NCBI GenBank assembly: GCA_024707075.1
Contig: JANQAK010000006.1
Location: 310,001 to 374,000 of the forward strand
Origin: Afipia sp.
Lineage (GTDB): Bacteria > Pseudomonadota > Alphaproteobacteria > Rhizobiales > Xanthobacteraceae
Length of the DNA: 64,000 nucleotides
Reading direction: 5' to 3'
The notes beneath the pieces were generated by a model, which searched no databases, was not told where the DNA came from, and saw only the letters and a list, made by a program, of their open reading frames with translations. This document shows, piece by piece, positions 42,209 to 50,370 of this stretch. The translations under genes and the position numbers were made by a program. How positions within the stretch are numbered: the stretch's first letter is position 1; every line of letters begins with the position of its first letter.

Positions 42209-43147
42209 ATGATCAATCGTCGCACCGTCATTGCCGGCGTCGCCGCGCTTGCCTTCAGCGCCACCGCCGCTTCGGCCCAGGACTGGAAAGCAAAATATTC
42301 TGAACTCACCTTCGCGGTGGTTCCCGCCGAGAACGCTTCGGGCGTGACCGAGCGCTGGGCGCCGTTCATCTCCTACCTGAGCAAGGAGCTCGGCGTGAAG
42401 GTGAACCTGCGCATCGCCAACGATTATGCCGCGGTGATCGAAGGCCAGCGCACCGGCACCATCCATATCGCGAGCTACGGCTCCGCATCCTTCTCCCGGG
42501 CTCGCCTGACCGGCGTCAACACGGAGGCCTTCGCCAACGATCGCAATATCGACGGCACCACCGGCTACTATTCGATGTTCTTCGTACTGGCGAAAAGCCC
42601 GTACAAGACCATTGACGATCTGAAGGGCAAGAACCTCGGCCTGGTCGATCCGAACTCGACCTCGGGCAACAACGTGCCGCGCTTCGAGCTGAACAAGATG
42701 CAGATTTCCGACGCGGAATCCTATTTCGGCAAGGTGGTGTTCACCGGCAGCCACGAGAACGCGCTGCTTGCGCTCTCGCAGGGCACCGTCGACGTCGCGG
42801 CCAACCAGTGGACCGCGGAGAACGACTCGACGCTGGCACAGATGCTAACCAAGGGCATGCTGAAGAATGCCGACGGCTCGCCGATGAAGAAGGAAGATTT
42901 CCGCATCGTGCACAAGTCAGCGCCGATCCTGAACGGACCCTATGCTGTTCTCGGTGATATGCCAGCCGATCTGAAGACGGCTATTGAAAAGGCTTTCTTC
43001 GAAGCTCCCACCAAGGACAAGGCCGCATTCGACAAGCTGTCCGACGGACAGAAGAAGGATTTCAATCCGGCAACTACCAAGGACTGGGACGGCATGATCG
43101 AACTGATCAAGTTCGTCGACAATCTTCGCAAGAAGAAGGCCTCCTGA
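42209..43147 (+). CDS. phnD: Phosphonate-binding periplasmic protein
   Basis: 312 residues with signal MINRRTVIAGVAALAFSATAASAQ; the RR near the start is followed by only a moderate Tat-like pattern. Family blocks: SELTFAVVPAENASGVTERW, RTGTIHIASYGSASFS, and KGKNLGLVDPNSTSGNNVPR, where PhnD binds the phosphonate group through Ser/Thr residues. Downstream of phnC by 45 bases and followed by a terminator, which would raise binding-protein output relative to the permeases. Confidence 0.95.
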   Translation: MINRRTVIAGVAALAFSATAASAQDWKAKYSELTFAVVPAENASGVTERWAPFISYLSKELGVKVNLRIANDYAAVIEGQRTGTIHIASYGSASFSRARLTGVNTEAFANDRNIDGTTGYYSMFFVLAKSPYKTIDDLKGKNLGLVDPNSTSGNNVPRFELNKMQISDAESYFGKVVFTGSHENALLALSQGTVDVAANQWTAENDSTLAQMLTKGMLKNADGSPMKKEDFRIVHKSAPILNGPYAVLGDMPADLKTAIEKAFFEAPTKDKAAFDKLSDGQKKDFNPATTKDWDGMIELIKFVDNLRKKKAS

Positions 43148-43154
43148 TCATAAC

Positions 43155-43188
43155 AAAGGGCCGGACGGCTTTCCGTCCGGCCCTTTTT
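43155..43188 (+). terminator. Intra-operon terminator between phnD and phnE
   Basis: AAAGGGCCGGACGG (43155-43168) pairs perfectly with CCGTCCGGCCCTTT (43173-43186) around a CTTT loop, then more T. A stem this strong inside the operon should stop much of the transcription coming from phnCD. Confidence 0.85.
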
Positions 43189-43212
43189 CTTGGCTCATAA
43201 AGCAATGTTCAT

Positions 43213-44097
43213 TTGACGATCAGCCTTTCCAGCTACCCGCCCCAGCAGATCGCCGCGCTTGAAGCGGCGTATGATGCGATCGTCGCGCGCAAGCGGGTCC
43301 GATTCATCGCCGGGCTTGTTGTCTTCGTGGTGCTGCTGACTATCGCGGGACTCGGTGCTGAGGTTGCGCCAAAAACTTTCGTCGAGAAGATCGGCAATTT
43401 CGTCGGTTATTTCGACCGCATCCTCAATCTCGACACCGGCAAACGGGTTTGGACCGATCCCGCCGAATGGTTCTGGGGCTGGCAGAAATGGCTGAAGCTG
43501 CTCGCGGAAACACTGCTGTTAAGCTATGTCGGCACCGGCATTGGTGCGATCGGCGCGTTCTGTCTGAATTTTTTCGCTGCCGCCAATGTGTCGCCGCATC
43601 CCCTTGCGCGGTTCGTCGTGCGCCGGTTTCTGGAATTCTGCCGCACCGTTCCAGGTATCGTGTTTGCGTTGATCTTTGTGATCGCTTTCGGGCTGGGTCC
43701 GATGGCGGGCGTTCTCGCTATTGCGATCCATTCGGTCGGCGCGCTCGGCAAGCTCTATTCGGAGCAGGTCGAGAACATCGACATGAAGCCACTGGAAGGC
43801 GTTCGTTCCACCGGCGCGAGTTGGATGTCGAGCATGCGATTTGCGGTACTGCCGCAGGTGATGCCGGGATTCGTAAGCTACTCGCTGCTGCGGTTCGAGA
43901 TCAACGTGCGTGAGGCTTCGGTGATGGGTTTCGTCGGCGCGGGCGGCATCGGCCAGGAATTGGTGGTCGCGGTGCGCAAGTTCTTCTATTCCGATGTCAG
44001 CGCAATCTTGCTGATGATTATCATCACGATCTTTATCATTGACGTCTGCACCGGGTGGCTGCGCGGACATCTGTTCGGGGCGGGGAGGCGTTCGTGA
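43213..44097 (+). CDS. phnE: Phosphonate ABC transporter permease (first)
   Basis: 294 residues, starting at TTG 43213 because no ATG or GTG is in frame nearby. PhnE hallmarks: TLLLSYVGTGIGAIGAFCLNF, FCRTVPGIVFALIFVIAFGLGP, and the EAA-type loop EGVRSTGASWMSSMRFAVLPQVMP with MGFVGAGGIGQEL. Overlaps the second permease gene as GTGA. Forms the membrane channel with the second PhnE. Confidence 0.92.
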   Translation: MTISLSSYPPQQIAALEAAYDAIVARKRVRFIAGLVVFVVLLTIAGLGAEVAPKTFVEKIGNFVGYFDRILNLDTGKRVWTDPAEWFWGWQKWLKLLAETLLLSYVGTGIGAIGAFCLNFFAAANVSPHPLARFVVRRFLEFCRTVPGIVFALIFVIAFGLGPMAGVLAIAIHSVGALGKLYSEQVENIDMKPLEGVRSTGASWMSSMRFAVLPQVMPGFVSYSLLRFEINVREASVMGFVGAGGIGQELVVAVRKFFYSDVSAILLMIIITIFIIDVCTGWLRGHLFGAGRRS

Positions 44098-44944
44098 CCC
44101 CGGCGGTTCAGGACGCGGCACTCGTCGTTGCGAAATACCCGGCGCTGTTTCACGGCTCCCGTACGGCGCGCCGGAAGGTTCTCATCGCCGCCTTGGCAGC
44201 GTTCGCGCTGTTCGTGTTCGGTTGCTGGTATCTGGACTTCTCGCTTGAGCGCCTGATCGTCGGCACACGGCAACTCGGCTGGTTCATCCTGCTAATGATC
44301 CCGCCGGACCCAGGCTCATCGCTGCCAACCTATCTCCACGCGATGGGGGAGACGCTCTCGATCGCGTTTCTCGGCACACTGCTCGGTGCGGCGCTGGCGC
44401 TGCCGTTCAGCCTACTGGCGGCGAAAAACATCATTCCATCGATCTTTCTACGGTTTCCGGTGCGGCGGTTTCTCGACTCGATCCGCGGGATCGATACGCT
44501 GATCTGGGCGCTGGTCTGGATCAATGTGGTGGGCCTCGGACCCTTCGCGGGTGTGCTGGCCATCGCCACATCGGATTTCGGAGCCTTCGGCAAATTGTTT
44601 TCCGAAGCGATCGAGGGGGCGATCACAAGCAGGTCGAAGGCATTCGCGCCGCTGGGGGGAGCAAGCTGCACGAGATTCGCTTCGGTCTGATGCCGCAGGT
44701 TCTGCCGGTGCTGGCAGGACAGATTCTATATTACATCGAATCCAATACCCGCTCGGCCACCATTATCGGCATCGTTGGCGCGGGCGGCATCGGCCTGCAA
44801 CTGGCCGAGCAAATTCGGGTGCTGGAATGGCAGAAGGTCTCGACGCTGATCCTGATGATCCTTATTGCGGTCGCCGTAATCGATTTCATCTCTAGCCGGC
44901 TGCGCTTCGCCATCATTGGCCGCGCTGGCGAAGCGCGGCACTGA
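44094..44944 (+). pseudogene. phnE: Phosphonate ABC transporter permease (second), frameshifted at G5
   Basis: About 283 residues when repaired; GTG 44094 overlaps the first phnE stop and follows GGGAGG. The first part is good (FLDSIRGIDTLIWALVWINV, GDFGAFGKLFSEAIEG-like). At GAGGGGGC (44613-44620) one base seems missing. With it, the protein continues ADHKQVEGIRAAGGSKLHEI into the normal MPQVLPVLAGQILYYIESN and IIGIVGAGGIGLQLAEQI end. As written, the EAA loop is destroyed. Confidence 0.85.
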
Positions 44945-44950
44945 TTTTAG

Positions 44951-45682
44951 TTATTGATTCTCGATCACGAATTGCACCCGCTCGGCGGCGAAACGTGCGC
45001 GCGTGGTGAGCAGCGGCTTGCCGTCCGGCTCTGTATCGAGGCTGTCGACCACCAGCACCGGACGACCGAGAGCGAGATTGAGCCGGGCGGCATCGGCGGC
45101 GTCTGCGATGGCGGCGGTGATATTGGTCCATTCGCGGCGATAGTCGCGCACGCCGAAATGCGCCAGCAGTTTGGTTGTCGAGCGCTTCTTCTCATAGACA
45201 TGTCCGCCATCAGGGAAGCGGGCTGCATCCATCCATGTGGTGCCGACGCAAATCGGAATTTGGTCCGCCATGCGCAACGCGTCGATCCGCAGCAATAACG
45301 CGCCGGTCTTCAGGCCGAGCCGCTTCGCCAGATCCTGCGGCGCGGCCTCTATGGATGCATTGAGCAGCTTGCCGTGGGCTTCGTGGCCGCCGGCGCCGAC
45401 GATTTCGGAAAACCGCGTGCGCGAACGCAGCGGATAGGCGATGCGCGGTGCTTCCACATAGGTGCCGCTGCCGCGTTCGGCGCGCACCAGCCCGCGCTCG
45501 GCCAGGGCCGCCAGCGCGCGGCGCACCGTATGGCGGTTGACGCGATGAGTTTCTGCGATTTCCAGTTCGCCGGGGAGGCGCATATCGCGTGCATAAGTGC
45601 CGTCGGCGATGGACTGCTCGATGGAATCCGCCACGCGCCGCCATAGCGCGACGCCGGAGCCGCTGTCCTCCGATAGACTCAT
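44951..45682 (-). CDS. phnF: Phosphonate regulator PhnF (GntR/HutC, UTRA domain)
   Basis: 243 residues. N-terminal winged helix: LPGELEIAETHRVNRHTVRRALAALAERGLVRAERGSGTYV. C-terminal UTRA ligand domain contains RTRFSEIV, LLLRIDALRMADQIPICV and DYRREWTNITAAIADAADAARL. The position between phnE and the C-P lyase genes, divergent from phnG, is standard. Likely represses phnG-N through the inverted repeat at 45769-45794. Confidence 0.92.
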   Translation of the reverse strand: MSLSEDSGSGVALWRRVADSIEQSIADGTYARDMRLPGELEIAETHRVNRHTVRRALAALAERGLVRAERGSGTYVEAPRIAYPLRSRTRFSEIVGAGGHEAHGKLLNASIEAAPQDLAKRLGLKTGALLLRIDALRMADQIPICVGTTWMDAARFPDGGHVYEKKRSTTKLLAHFGVRDYRREWTNITAAIADAADAARLNLALGRPVLVVDSLDTEPDGKPLLTTRARFAAERVQFVIENQ

Positions 45683-45736
45683 GGCCGTAACCGCCTGCGA
45701 CGGGCGTCAATTTCGGTCGCTGTGAAAATCATGCCG

Positions 45737-45754
45737 ATGTCACCAGATTGTCAT
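45737..45754 (+). promoter_or_regulatory. Pho box upstream of the C-P lyase operon
   Basis: ATGTCAC-CAGA-TTGTCAT has the 7-4-7 PhoB layout with five and six of seven matches. It lies 59 bases before phnG and just upstream of the PhnF-type repeat, so phosphate starvation and PhnF could act on the same promoter. Confidence 0.65.
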
Positions 45755-45768
45755 GGCGATGCCTTACG

Positions 45769-45794
45769 AAGTTGTCTAATAACATAGACAACTT
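45769..45794. promoter_or_regulatory. PhnF-type operator, 10-bp inverted repeat
   Basis: AAGTTGTCTA (45769-45778) and TAGACAACTT (45785-45794) are perfect inverted arms with a 6-base spacer. The GTCTA/TAGAC half-sites are typical of HutC-branch GntR regulators. It sits between phnF and phnG, 18 bases from the phnG start, where repression would block initiation. Confidence 0.75.
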
Positions 45795-45812
45795 GGATTC
45801 GGCAAGGCGCAG

Positions 45813-46274
45813 ATGACCCGACCGCAAATTAGCCCTGAGCGCAGCCTGCGTCGCGACACGATGGCGGTGCTGGCCCATGCGCCGACGGACCGGATCGTGG
45901 CCTGCCTTGCCGCGCTCGATATTCCAGCACATGAGACAGCCCGGCCGCCGGAAAACGGGCTCGTCATGGTGCGCGGCCGGATCGGCGGCGACGGCGCGCC
46001 GTTCAACCTCGGTGAGGCCAGCGTTTCGCGCGCAGCAGTGCGGCTCGCATCCGGTGAGGTCGGTTTCGGCTATGTGCTGGGGCGTGATGGCGAGAAGGCG
46101 AGGCTGATCGCGCTGTGCGACGCGCTGATTCAGAATGCCCATTTCAGAGAAGAAATCGAGCGGGCCGTTATTGCGCCACTGCGGGAGGAACAGGCCGCGG
46201 CCCGCGCCAGGCAGGCGGCGGAGACCGCGGCCACGCGGGTCGATTTCTACACGCTGGTGAGAGGCGAGAACTGA
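45813..46274 (+). CDS. phnG: C-P lyase core subunit PhnG
   Basis: 153 residues. Part of the PhnGHIJ core complex, which transfers methylphosphonate to the ribose of ATP. The N-terminal RRDTMAVLAHAPTDRIVACL and ETARPPENGLVMVRGRIGGDGAPFNLGEASVSRAAVRLASGEVGFGYVLGRD (a long conserved block around 45-95) are family features. Followed by phnH after one base. Confidence 0.93.
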   Translation: MTRPQISPERSLRRDTMAVLAHAPTDRIVACLAALDIPAHETARPPENGLVMVRGRIGGDGAPFNLGEASVSRAAVRLASGEVGFGYVLGRDGEKARLIALCDALIQNAHFREEIERAVIAPLREEQAAARARQAAETAATRVDFYTLVRGEN

Positions 46275-46275
46275 C

Positions 46276-46890
46276 ATGACGCTTCAAGCCAACTTTGAAT
46301 TCAGTCCGGGATTTGCCAGTCCGGTGGCATCGTCGCAGTCTGTGTTCCGCTGCATCATGAACGCGCTGGCGCGTCCCGGTTCGGTGCAGACAATCGCCGA
46401 CGTGGTGAACGTGCCGTCACTATTGATGCCGGCTACGGCCGCCGTCGCGCTGACCCTGTTCGATCACGATACATCGATATGGTTTGACGAACGGCTCGGC
46501 GCTGAACCCGACATTGCATCATGGCTGCGATTCCAGACCGGTGCGCCGCTGACAGGTGACGCCTCGCTTGCAGCTTTTGCTCTTATTCACAGCGGGGCGG
46601 CGTTGCCTGACTTCGAGTCGTTCGCGCTGGGAACGCCGGAATATCCGGATCGCTCGACGACGCTGGTGATTCAGGTTGATACCCTCACCGAGGGGCCAGA
46701 ATTGATCATCAGCGGTCCCGGCATTCGCGGCACATCGTCGTTGCGCGTGGGGGCGCTGTCATCCGATCTCGTCGAACGCATGCAGGCCAATCGCACGCTG
46801 TTTCCGCGTGGGGTCGACCTGCTGCTGGTTTGTGGGCACGATCTCGTGGCGCTGCCGCGCAGCACGCATGTGTCCGCAGGGAAGGTCTGA
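46276..46890 (+). CDS. phnH: C-P lyase core subunit PhnH
   Basis: 204 residues. Recognised from FSPGFASPVASSQSVFRCIMNALARPG at the N-terminus (about 8-36) and from FALGTPEYPDRSTTLVIQV and LISGPGIRG. The C-terminal FPRGVDLLLVCGHDLVALPRSTHV is typical. Scaffold subunit of the core complex. Confidence 0.93.
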   Translation: MTLQANFEFSPGFASPVASSQSVFRCIMNALARPGSVQTIADVVNVPSLLMPATAAVALTLFDHDTSIWFDERLGAEPDIASWLRFQTGAPLTGDASLAAFALIHSGAALPDFESFALGTPEYPDRSTTLVIQVDTLTEGPELIISGPGIRGTSSLRVGALSSDLVERMQANRTLFPRGVDLLLVCGHDLVALPRSTHVSAGKV

Positions 46891-46893
46891 GCC

Positions 46894-48000
46894 ATGTATG
46901 TTGCGGTCAAGGGCGGCGAACGCGCCATCGAAAATGCTCATCAACTTCTGGCGCATGAACGCCGCGGCGATCCGGCGGTGCCAGACCTAACGCTCGCGCA
47001 AATTTCCGGACAGCTTACGCTGGCGGTCGATCGCGTCATGACCGAAGGTTCGCTCTATGACCGCGACTTGGCCGCGCTGGCGATCAAGCAGGCAAGGGGT
47101 GATCTGATCGAGGCGATCTTCCTGCTCCGTGCGTTTCGCGCTACGTTGCCAAGGTTCGGTGCAACCGAGCCGCTCGACACCGCCGACATGCAGGTTCGTC
47201 GCCGCATTTCGTCCACGTTTAAGGATGTGCCGGGCGGGCAGATCCTGGGGCCGACATTCGACTACACTCATCGGCTGCTCGATCCGTCGTTGACCGAAGG
47301 TGCGCTCGTGCCTGAGCCCGCACAAGGCGAGGTTCTTGATGCATCGATGCCGCGCGTCACGGATATTCTCGGCGCGGATGGTTTGATCGAGCCGTCGCCG
47401 GAGGAAAGTTCGGATCAGCCTGTCGGTGATCTCACCCGCGAGCCGCTGAGTTTCCCCGCGGATCGCGATCTGCGGCTGCAAAACCTTGCGCGCGGCGATG
47501 AGGGATTTCTGCTGGCGCTGGGTTATTCGACCCAGCGCGGCTTCGGCCGGACCCATCCGTTTGCCGGAGAGATTCGCTTCGGCGAGGTCGAGGTTGAATT
47601 TTTCGCCGAAGACGCAGGCTTTGCCGTCCCGCTCGGTTCGATCACGCTGACGGAATGCCAGATGGTCAATCAGTTCAAGGGTTCGGCGACCGAAGCGCCG
47701 TGCTTCACGCGCGGTTATGGCCTCGCGTTTGGCCAGAGCGAGCGGAAAACCATGTCAATGGCATTGGTGGATCGCTCGCTGCGCGCGCGCGAACTCGGCG
47801 AAGAGGCGCGCTCGCCAGCACAGGACGAGGAATTCGTGATGTCGCATTCCGACAATGTGCAGGCGACGGGCTTCGTCGAGCACCTGAAGCTGCCGCACTA
47901 TGTGGACTTCCAGTCCGAACTCGGACTGCTGAGGAAGCTACGCAGGGAATTCGAGGCCGCGAAGGACAGCGACGCAACGTTGGCGGAGGCCGCCGAATGA
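46894..48000 (+). CDS. phnI: C-P lyase core subunit PhnI
   Basis: 368 residues. N-terminus MYVAVKGGERAIENAHQLLA is strongly conserved in PhnI, as are ERKTMSMALVDRSLRAREL and HSDNVQATGFVEHLKLPHYVDFQSEL near the C-terminus. PhnI with GHL exchanges the adenine of ATP for the phosphonate and on its own has purine nucleosidase activity. Overlaps phnJ as ATGA. Confidence 0.94.
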   Translation: MYVAVKGGERAIENAHQLLAHERRGDPAVPDLTLAQISGQLTLAVDRVMTEGSLYDRDLAALAIKQARGDLIEAIFLLRAFRATLPRFGATEPLDTADMQVRRRISSTFKDVPGGQILGPTFDYTHRLLDPSLTEGALVPEPAQGEVLDASMPRVTDILGADGLIEPSPEESSDQPVGDLTREPLSFPADRDLRLQNLARGDEGFLLALGYSTQRGFGRTHPFAGEIRFGEVEVEFFAEDAGFAVPLGSITLTECQMVNQFKGSATEAPCFTRGYGLAFGQSERKTMSMALVDRSLRARELGEEARSPAQDEEFVMSHSDNVQATGFVEHLKLPHYVDFQSELGLLRKLRREFEAAKDSDATLAEAAE

Positions 48001-48872
48001 ACGCGCCCGTATATAACTTCGCCTATCTCGACGAGCAGACCAAGCGGATGATCCGCCGCGCCATCCTGAAGGCGATCGCGATTCCCGGTTATCAGGTGCC
48101 GTTCGCCAGCCGCGAGATGCCGATGCCTTATGGTTGGGGCACCGGGGGTGTGCAGGTGACGGCGGCGATTCTCGGTCAGGACGACACGCTGAAGGTGATC
48201 GACCAGGGTTCCGACGACACGACTAACGCGATCTCGATCCGCAAGTTCTTCGAGAAGACCGCAGGTGTGAAGACGACCACAGTGACGTCCGACGCTACGG
48301 TGATCCAGACCCGGCACCGCATTCCGGAGACCGCGCTGAACGGCAATCAGGTGCTGGTCTATCAGGTGCCGATCCCGGAGCCGCTGCGGTTTCTGGAGCC
48401 GCGCGAGACCGAGACGCGGCGCATGCATGCGCTCGGCGAATACGGTCTGATGCACGTCAAGCTCTACGAGGACATCGCGCGCCACGGCCATATCGCTACG
48501 ACTTATGCCTATCCGGTGAAGGTCAATGAGCGCTATGTAATGGACCCGTCGCCGACGCCGAAGTTCGACAATCCGAAGATGGACGATTGTGCGGCGCTGC
48601 AACTGTTTGGTGCAGGGCGCGAGAAGCGCATTTATGCGATCCCGCCCTATACAAAAGTGACGTCGCTCGATTTCGAGGATCATCCGTTCGAGATCTATCG
48701 CTTCGATGCACCTTGCGCATTGTGCGGATCGGATACGTCCTATCTCGATGAGGTCGTGGTCGACGACAAGGGCGGGCGAATGTTCGTGTGTTCCGACACG
48801 GATTATTGCGAAACGCGCCGTGCGGACGGCCATCAAGGCGCCGGCTTCGGCGCCGACCATCAGGTGACATGA
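47997..48872 (+). CDS. phnJ: C-P lyase radical SAM subunit PhnJ
   Basis: 291 residues. The catalytic subunit that breaks the carbon-phosphorus bond by radical chemistry. N-terminus MNAPVYNFAYLDEQTKRMIRRAILKAIAIPGYQVPF (about 1-36) is diagnostic. The cysteines CALCGSDTSYLDE and CSDTDYCETRR supply the [4Fe-4S] ligands and the conserved reactive Cys. All are present, so the enzyme should be functional. Confidence 0.95.
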   Translation: MNAPVYNFAYLDEQTKRMIRRAILKAIAIPGYQVPFASREMPMPYGWGTGGVQVTAAILGQDDTLKVIDQGSDDTTNAISIRKFFEKTAGVKTTTVTSDATVIQTRHRIPETALNGNQVLVYQVPIPEPLRFLEPRETETRRMHALGEYGLMHVKLYEDIARHGHIATTYAYPVKVNERYVMDPSPTPKFDNPKMDDCAALQLFGAGREKRIYAIPPYTKVTSLDFEDHPFEIYRFDAPCALCGSDTSYLDEVVVDDKGGRMFVCSDTDYCETRRADGHQGAGFGADHQVT

Positions 48873-49654
48873 TGCGCGACGACGATCAGCCACTGCTTGT
48901 CTGTGAGGGCCTGAGCAAGTCCTACGGCCGCCAGCTCGCCTGCAAGAACGTTTCGTTCGAACTTTATCCGGGCGAGGTGCTCGCCATTGTCGGCGAATCC
49001 GGTTCGGGCAAATCCACTCTTCTGCAAATGCTCTCGACGCAGTTGCAGCCGAGCCGAGGCCACGTGTCGTATCGCATGCGCGATGGCGTCACCCGCGATC
49101 TCGCCACGCTCGGCGAAGCGGAACGGCGCTTTCTGTTCCGCACCGACTGGGGCTACGTGCATCAGGATCCGGCGATGGGGCTGCGGATGGCGGTGTCGGC
49201 GGGGGCCAATGTCGGCGAGCGGCTGATGGCAGTCGGCTGGGGGCATTACGGCAAGATTCGCGAAACCTCGTCGTCGTGGCTGGAGCGCGTCGAGATTTCC
49301 ACCGACCGCATCGACGATGCGCCGAAGACCTATTCCGGCGGGATGCGGCAGCGGTTGCAGATCGCGCGCAACCTGGTCACCGAGCCGCGTCTGGTGTTCA
49401 TGGATGAGCCAACCGGCGGGCTTGATGTGTCCGTGCAGGCACGATTGCTCGATCTGGTGCGCGGACTGGTCAACGAACTCGGACTTGCGGTGATCATCGT
49501 CACCCACGATCTCGCGGTGGCGCGGCTGCTGTCGCATCGGGTGATGGTGATGAAGGGCGGTGAGGTGATCGAAACCGGCTTGACCGATCAGGTGCTCGAC
49601 GATCCCCACGAGCCCTATACCCAGCTACTCGTTTCCTCGATCCTGCCGGCGTGA
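48869..49654 (+). CDS. phnK: C-P lyase system ATP-binding protein PhnK
   Basis: 261 residues starting at the first of two adjacent ATGs, overlapping phnJ as ATGA. ABC-ATPase motifs: GESGSGKSTLLQML, HQDPAMGLRMAVSAGANVGE (PhnK-specific Q-loop region), SGGMRQRLQIARNL, VFMDEPTGGLDVSVQ. It binds the PhnGHIJ core through PhnJ and does not form a transporter. Confidence 0.94.
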   Translation: MMRDDDQPLLVCEGLSKSYGRQLACKNVSFELYPGEVLAIVGESGSGKSTLLQMLSTQLQPSRGHVSYRMRDGVTRDLATLGEAERRFLFRTDWGYVHQDPAMGLRMAVSAGANVGERLMAVGWGHYGKIRETSSSWLERVEISTDRIDDAPKTYSGGMRQRLQIARNLVTEPRLVFMDEPTGGLDVSVQARLLDLVRGLVNELGLAVIIVTHDLAVARLLSHRVMVMKGGEVIETGLTDQVLDDPHEPYTQLLVSSILPA

Positions 49655-49661
49655 GGACAAT

Positions 49662-50360
49662 ATGTCTCCGATGATCGAAATCTCCGATGCTGCGAAGACC
49701 TTCACCATGCATTTGCAGAACGGCGTGCGACTGCCGGTGGTGTCTAATGTATCGATGCAGGTCAATGCCGGCGAATGCGTCGTGCTGGCCGGTCCCTCGG
49801 GCGCGGGAAAGTCGTCGATCCTCAAGATGATATTCGGTAACTACCGCTGCGACCACGGCCGCATCGCTGTGCGCCATGACGGTGCCGTCGTGGATGTCGC
49901 CAGCGCACAGCCGCGCGACATTCTCCGTGTCCGCCGCCAGACCATCGGCTATGTGAGCCAGTTTCTGCGCGCGGTGCCGCGGGTGGCGACGCTCGATGTG
50001 GTTGCCGAGCCGTTGATTGCCAATGGCATTGCGCGGGACGAGGCACGCGTGCGCGCGGGATCGCTGCTGCGCCGTCTTAATATCGCGGAGCGGCTATGGA
50101 GCCTGCCGCCATCGACCTTCTCTGGCGGCGAACAACAGCGAGTCAACATCGCACGCGGCTTCATTTCGGATATGCCGATCCTGCTGCTGGATGAGCCGAC
50201 CGCTTCGCTGGATGGCGTCAATCGGAAAATCGTGGTTGATCTGATCGCCGAGAAAAAACAACGCGATGTTGCGATGGTTGCCATCGTTCATGACGACGAT
50301 GTCCGCAAACTGATCGCTGACCGGACCATCGATGTCACTTCGTTCGCGGCGGCAGCGTGA
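49662..50360 (+). CDS. phnL: C-P lyase system ATP-binding protein PhnL
   Basis: 232 residues. Walker A GPSGAGKSSILKMI, GYVSQFLRAVPRVATLDVVAEPL (a PhnL hallmark), signature FSGGEQQRVNIARGF and Walker B ILLLDEPTASLD. Begins 7 bases after phnK behind GAGGACA. Required for C-P lyase in vivo; it is thought to act with PhnK on the core complex. Confidence 0.93.
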   Translation: MSPMIEISDAAKTFTMHLQNGVRLPVVSNVSMQVNAGECVVLAGPSGAGKSSILKMIFGNYRCDHGRIAVRHDGAVVDVASAQPRDILRVRRQTIGYVSQFLRAVPRVATLDVVAEPLIANGIARDEARVRAGSLLRRLNIAERLWSLPPSTFSGGEQQRVNIARGFISDMPILLLDEPTASLDGVNRKIVVDLIAEKKQRDVAMVAIVHDDDVRKLIADRTIDVTSFAAAA

Positions 50361-50370
50361 AAGGACAAGC

